Source of the DNA: Balneola sp. | GTDB lineage: Bacteria > Bacteroidota > Rhodothermia > Balneolales > Balneolaceae | Direction: 5' to 3' | Assembly: GCA_003712055.1 (NCBI GenBank) | Contig: RHLJ01000001.1 | Coordinates: forward strand, 1 to 64,000 | Length of the DNA: 64,000 nucleotides | Shown: positions 61,731-64,000 of the stretch, in pieces | How the letters are laid out: each line of letters starts with the position of its first letter | How positions within the stretch are numbered: position 1 is the first letter of the stretch | Translations under genes and position numbers: made by a program | The notes under the pieces: generated by a model | What the model was told of the DNA's origin: nothing | The model's database searches: none | Seen by the model: only the letters and a program-made list of their open reading frames with translations

Positions 61731-64000
61731 ATGTCAACGAAAACAAAAGAATCAAAATCAAAAGAGAGCGACTCTACTTTGTCTATCAATTCAAGTATTC
61801 CTTATCAATCACAGAATAAGATTCGGTTTGTAACTGCAGCGAGTTTATTTGATGGTCATGACGCAAGTATCAATATTATGAGGCGTATCCTCCAGAGTAG
61901 TGGAGCTGAAGTGATTCATTTAGGACATAACCGTTCGGTTCACGAGATTGTTAATTGTGCTATCCAGGAAGATGTACAGGGGATTGCAATTAGTTCCTAT
62001 CAAGGTGGGCATGTAGAATATTTTAAATATATGATTGAGCTTCTTGAAGAGCATGGAGCGGGTCATATTAAAGTATTTGGAGGCGGTGGTGGTGTAATTG
62101 TACAGGATGAGATAGATGATCTCCATGCATCCGGTGTAACCCGAATTTTTTCTGTTGAAGATGGTAGTAATATGGGGCTCCAGGGTATGATTAACTTCAT
62201 GCTTAGAGAATGTGATTTTGCCCCTGTTACTATAGGTGATTTTGATGCTCATAAAATAAAAGAGAAAGATTCGATCACCCTTGCTAAAGCTATTTCAGCA
62301 TTAGAGAACGGAAATGAAGAGCTCATCTCTTATGATCCTGGTAGCTATCTGATGAGTAATGGGAAGCGATTAGATGTTCACTCTGATCGAAATATTCCTC
62401 TACTAGGAATAACCGGGACAGGAGGTGCTGGTAAGAGCTCACTTACCGATGAGGTTGTTCGTCGCTTTTTGAATGAATTTACTGATCTGTCAATTGGGAT
62501 TATCTCTGTTGACCCGTCCAGATTAAAAACGGGTGGTGCCTTATTGGGAGACCGGATACGAATGAACAGCATAGATACTCATAGAGTGTTTATGAGGAGT
62601 CTGGCTACTCGCGCGTCAAACAGGTCTACCAGTGCGGCATTGCAAGCTGTGATTGAGTTATACAAAGCAGCTGGTTTCGATTTAATCATTGTAGAGACCA
62701 GTGGAATTGGTCAAAGTGGTACAGAAATCGTTGATTTGACTGATATACCAATTTATGTAATGACCAGCGAGTATGGAGCGGCCACTCAGCTTGAAAAGAT
62801 TAATATGCTTGACCTGGCTGATATTGTAGTGCTCAATAAGTTTGAGAAGAAAGGCTCACAAGACGCCCTTCGTGATGTAAGAAAACAAATGCAAAGGAAT
62901 TCAGGGCAATGGCATACAAACCCGGAAGAAATGGCTGTGTTTCCTACCATTGCTGCACAATTCAATGATGAAGGGGTAAATCGCCTTTTTAAAGCGCTTG
63001 TCGATCGAATCAATGATAAGTATGGGGTAAACTGGGAAACCAGTATTTACACTGATTCTAAGCCTTCAGATGGAATTCAGTCTCAGGCAATCATCCCCGG
63101 AAAAAGAGTCCGGTATTTATCTGAAATTTCAGAAACGGTAAGGAACTACCACACATGGGCGAATCAACAAGTTGAAGTAGCAGCTAAATGGGAGCAGGTT
63201 AAAGGAACCATCGCTCAATTAAAAGAAGCGGGTTCAAAAGTAGATGCCCAACTATTGACTCCACTTAAGCAGCTTCAATCAAGGTGGGAAGATGAACTGG
63301 ACAGGGTGCCTAAAAATATTCTTGAAAACTGGGATAATCTGTCAGAAAAATATCAGCAGGAAAGTTTTGATATCCAGATTCGAGACAAGGTTATAAAGAA
63401 TAAGCTTTATCGAACGTCCTTAAGCGGACTTCAGATCCCAAGAGTAGCTCTTCCGAAGACAAAGCAGGCAGCTGATAGGCTTCATTTCGCCTTGAAAGAG
63501 AATTTACCTGGCTATTTTCCATATACGGCTGGAGTTTTCCCATTCAAAAGAGAAGGAGAGGATCCAACGAGGATGTTTGCAGGTGAAGGAACTCCTGAAC
63601 GTACTAATAAACGTTTTCACTTTGTTAGCGAAGGACTCCCTGCAGCACGATTATCTACGGCCTTCGATTCAGTCACTCTTTATGGTGAAGATCCGGGTTT
63701 CAGACCCGACATATATGGGAAGATTGGAAACTCAGGAGTAAGTATTTGTACGCTTGACGATATGAAAAAGCTGTACTCCGGCTTCGAGCTTACTAAACCA
63801 ACTACATCTGTATCAATGACCATAAACGGTCCCGCTCCAATGATTTTGGCCATGTTTATGAATACAGCCATTGACCAGGAAATAGAGCGTTATTTAAAAT
63901 CAGAAGGGAAGTGGGAAGAAGCACAGGAAAAGATAAAAGCACATTTCGAGAAAATTGGAGTGCCTGTTCCCGTTTATACAAATGAAATTCCAAAAGGGAA
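61731..64000 (+). CDS. icmF: Fused isobutyryl-CoA (methylmalonyl-CoA-type) mutase with G-protein chaperone, 3' end outside window
   Basis: Open from the ATG at 61731 to the right edge (756 codons, no stop). Order: cobalamin-binding domain (about 30-170) with DGHDAS (base-on His43); P-loop GTPase of the MeaB/ArgK type (about 215-420) with TGTGGAGKSS, VDPSRLKTGG, VETSGIGQSGTEI and NKFEKKG; a linker; then the start of the mutase TIM barrel (GYFPYTAGVFPFKREGEDP through MTINGPAPMILAMF). This is the IcmF architecture, which interconverts isobutyryl-CoA and n-butyryl-CoA and repairs its own cofactor. Full-length members have about 1090 residues, so roughly 330 are missing. The gene is intact as far as seen. 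Confidence 0.94.
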   Translation, partial: MSTKTKESKSKESDSTLSINSSIPYQSQNKIRFVTAASLFDGHDASINIMRRILQSSGAEVIHLGHNRSVHEIVNCAIQEDVQGIAISSYQGGHVEYFKYMIELLEEHGAGHIKVFGGGGGVIVQDEIDDLHASGVTRIFSVEDGSNMGLQGMINFMLRECDFAPVTIGDFDAHKIKEKDSITLAKAISALENGNEELISYDPGSYLMSNGKRLDVHSDRNIPLLGITGTGGAGKSSLTDEVVRRFLNEFTDLSIGIISVDPSRLKTGGALLGDRIRMNSIDTHRVFMRSLATRASNRSTSAALQAVIELYKAAGFDLIIVETSGIGQSGTEIVDLTDIPIYVMTSEYGAATQLEKINMLDLADIVVLNKFEKKGSQDALRDVRKQMQRNSGQWHTNPEEMAVFPTIAAQFNDEGVNRLFKALVDRINDKYGVNWETSIYTDSKPSDGIQSQAIIPGKRVRYLSEISETVRNYHTWANQQVEVAAKWEQVKGTIAQLKEAGSKVDAQLLTPLKQLQSRWEDELDRVPKNILENWDNLSEKYQQESFDIQIRDKVIKNKLYRTSLSGLQIPRVALPKTKQAADRLHFALKENLPGYFPYTAGVFPFKREGEDPTRMFAGEGTPERTNKRFHFVSEGLPAARLSTAFDSVTLYGEDPGFRPDIYGKIGNSGVSICTLDDMKKLYSGFELTKPTTSVSMTINGPAPMILAMFMNTAIDQEIERYLKSEGKWEEAQEKIKAHFEKIGVPVPVYTNEIPKG

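Noticed and set aside
61477-62252. Minus-strand frames near the icmF start
   Set aside because: They lie antisense to the icmF and Ig-like lipoprotein genes, which have clear domains.

Overview
The window looks like chromosome from a marine-type member of the Balneolota/Rhodothermota-Bacteroidota side of the tree, most likely a Balneola or Gracilimonas relative. Reasons: the GH13 amylase ends in an NPFNP-type sorting domain; there are a split MetH, a fused E1-alpha/beta 2-oxoacid dehydrogenase, a GWxTD-type protein, TonB and Omp85 proteins, many lipoproteins, AT-rich DNA and weak ribosome binding sites. The placement is an inference from gene content, not from a marker tree.

Layout. 0-10 kb: M16 protease end, asnS, RDD protein, lipoprotein carbonic anhydrase, MFS exporter, an ArsR/SRPBCC/SRPBCC operon with a visible double operator, and holA followed by an ECF sigma factor with a tiny partner gene. 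10-17 kb: a minus-strand cluster of GH13 amylase, a small membrane protein, a SatD regulator preceded by two tandem dyad operators, a membrane-anchored Nudix-like protein and a secreted/anchored unknown. 17-20 kb: an S9 peptidase and a 390-bp mosaic of intergenic repeats. 20.2-22.7 kb: a reverse transcriptase with an Abi/DRT-like layout and a HEPN (TIGR02391/Ymh-type) protein, a probable two-gene antiphage module. 22.7-30.6 kb: E1 fusion, an arginine decarboxylase / deoxyhypusine-synthase-like polyamine pair, an Omp85 protein and a TPR protein. 30.7-35.6 kb: a SAM-I riboswitch, metH split into two genes, and metF.

35.6-39.0 kb is the most striking region. Three minus-strand genes (4-TM membrane protein with a large helical soluble domain, P-loop GTPase, coiled-coil protein) sit between the intact metF 3' end and a second, decayed copy of that 3' end on the same strand (38901-38970). 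Over its last 30 bases the copy differs only at three synonymous third positions. This marks a 3.4-kb cassette that entered at the metF 3' end. It has no integrase or transposase, and I do not recognise its three-gene architecture as a named system.

39-45.5 kb: a tightly packed minus-strand run (LacI regulator, purC, methyltransferase, beta-helix protein, Gfo/Idh oxidoreductase, membrane protein). 45.6-52.5 kb: a plus-strand run (squalene/phytoene synthase, biotin carboxylase, murQ, plsC, TonB-like protein, GWxTD protein), then tRNA-Ser(GGA). 52.9-61.6 kb: envelope proteins, an FAD oxidoreductase with an apparent 1-nt frameshift at its start, an LpoB/COG3014 pair and an Ig-like lipoprotein. 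The window ends inside icmF, which runs open from 61731 off the right edge.

Four families of short palindromic intergenic repeats are scattered between genes. No rRNA, CRISPR array, IS transposase or integrase is visible.
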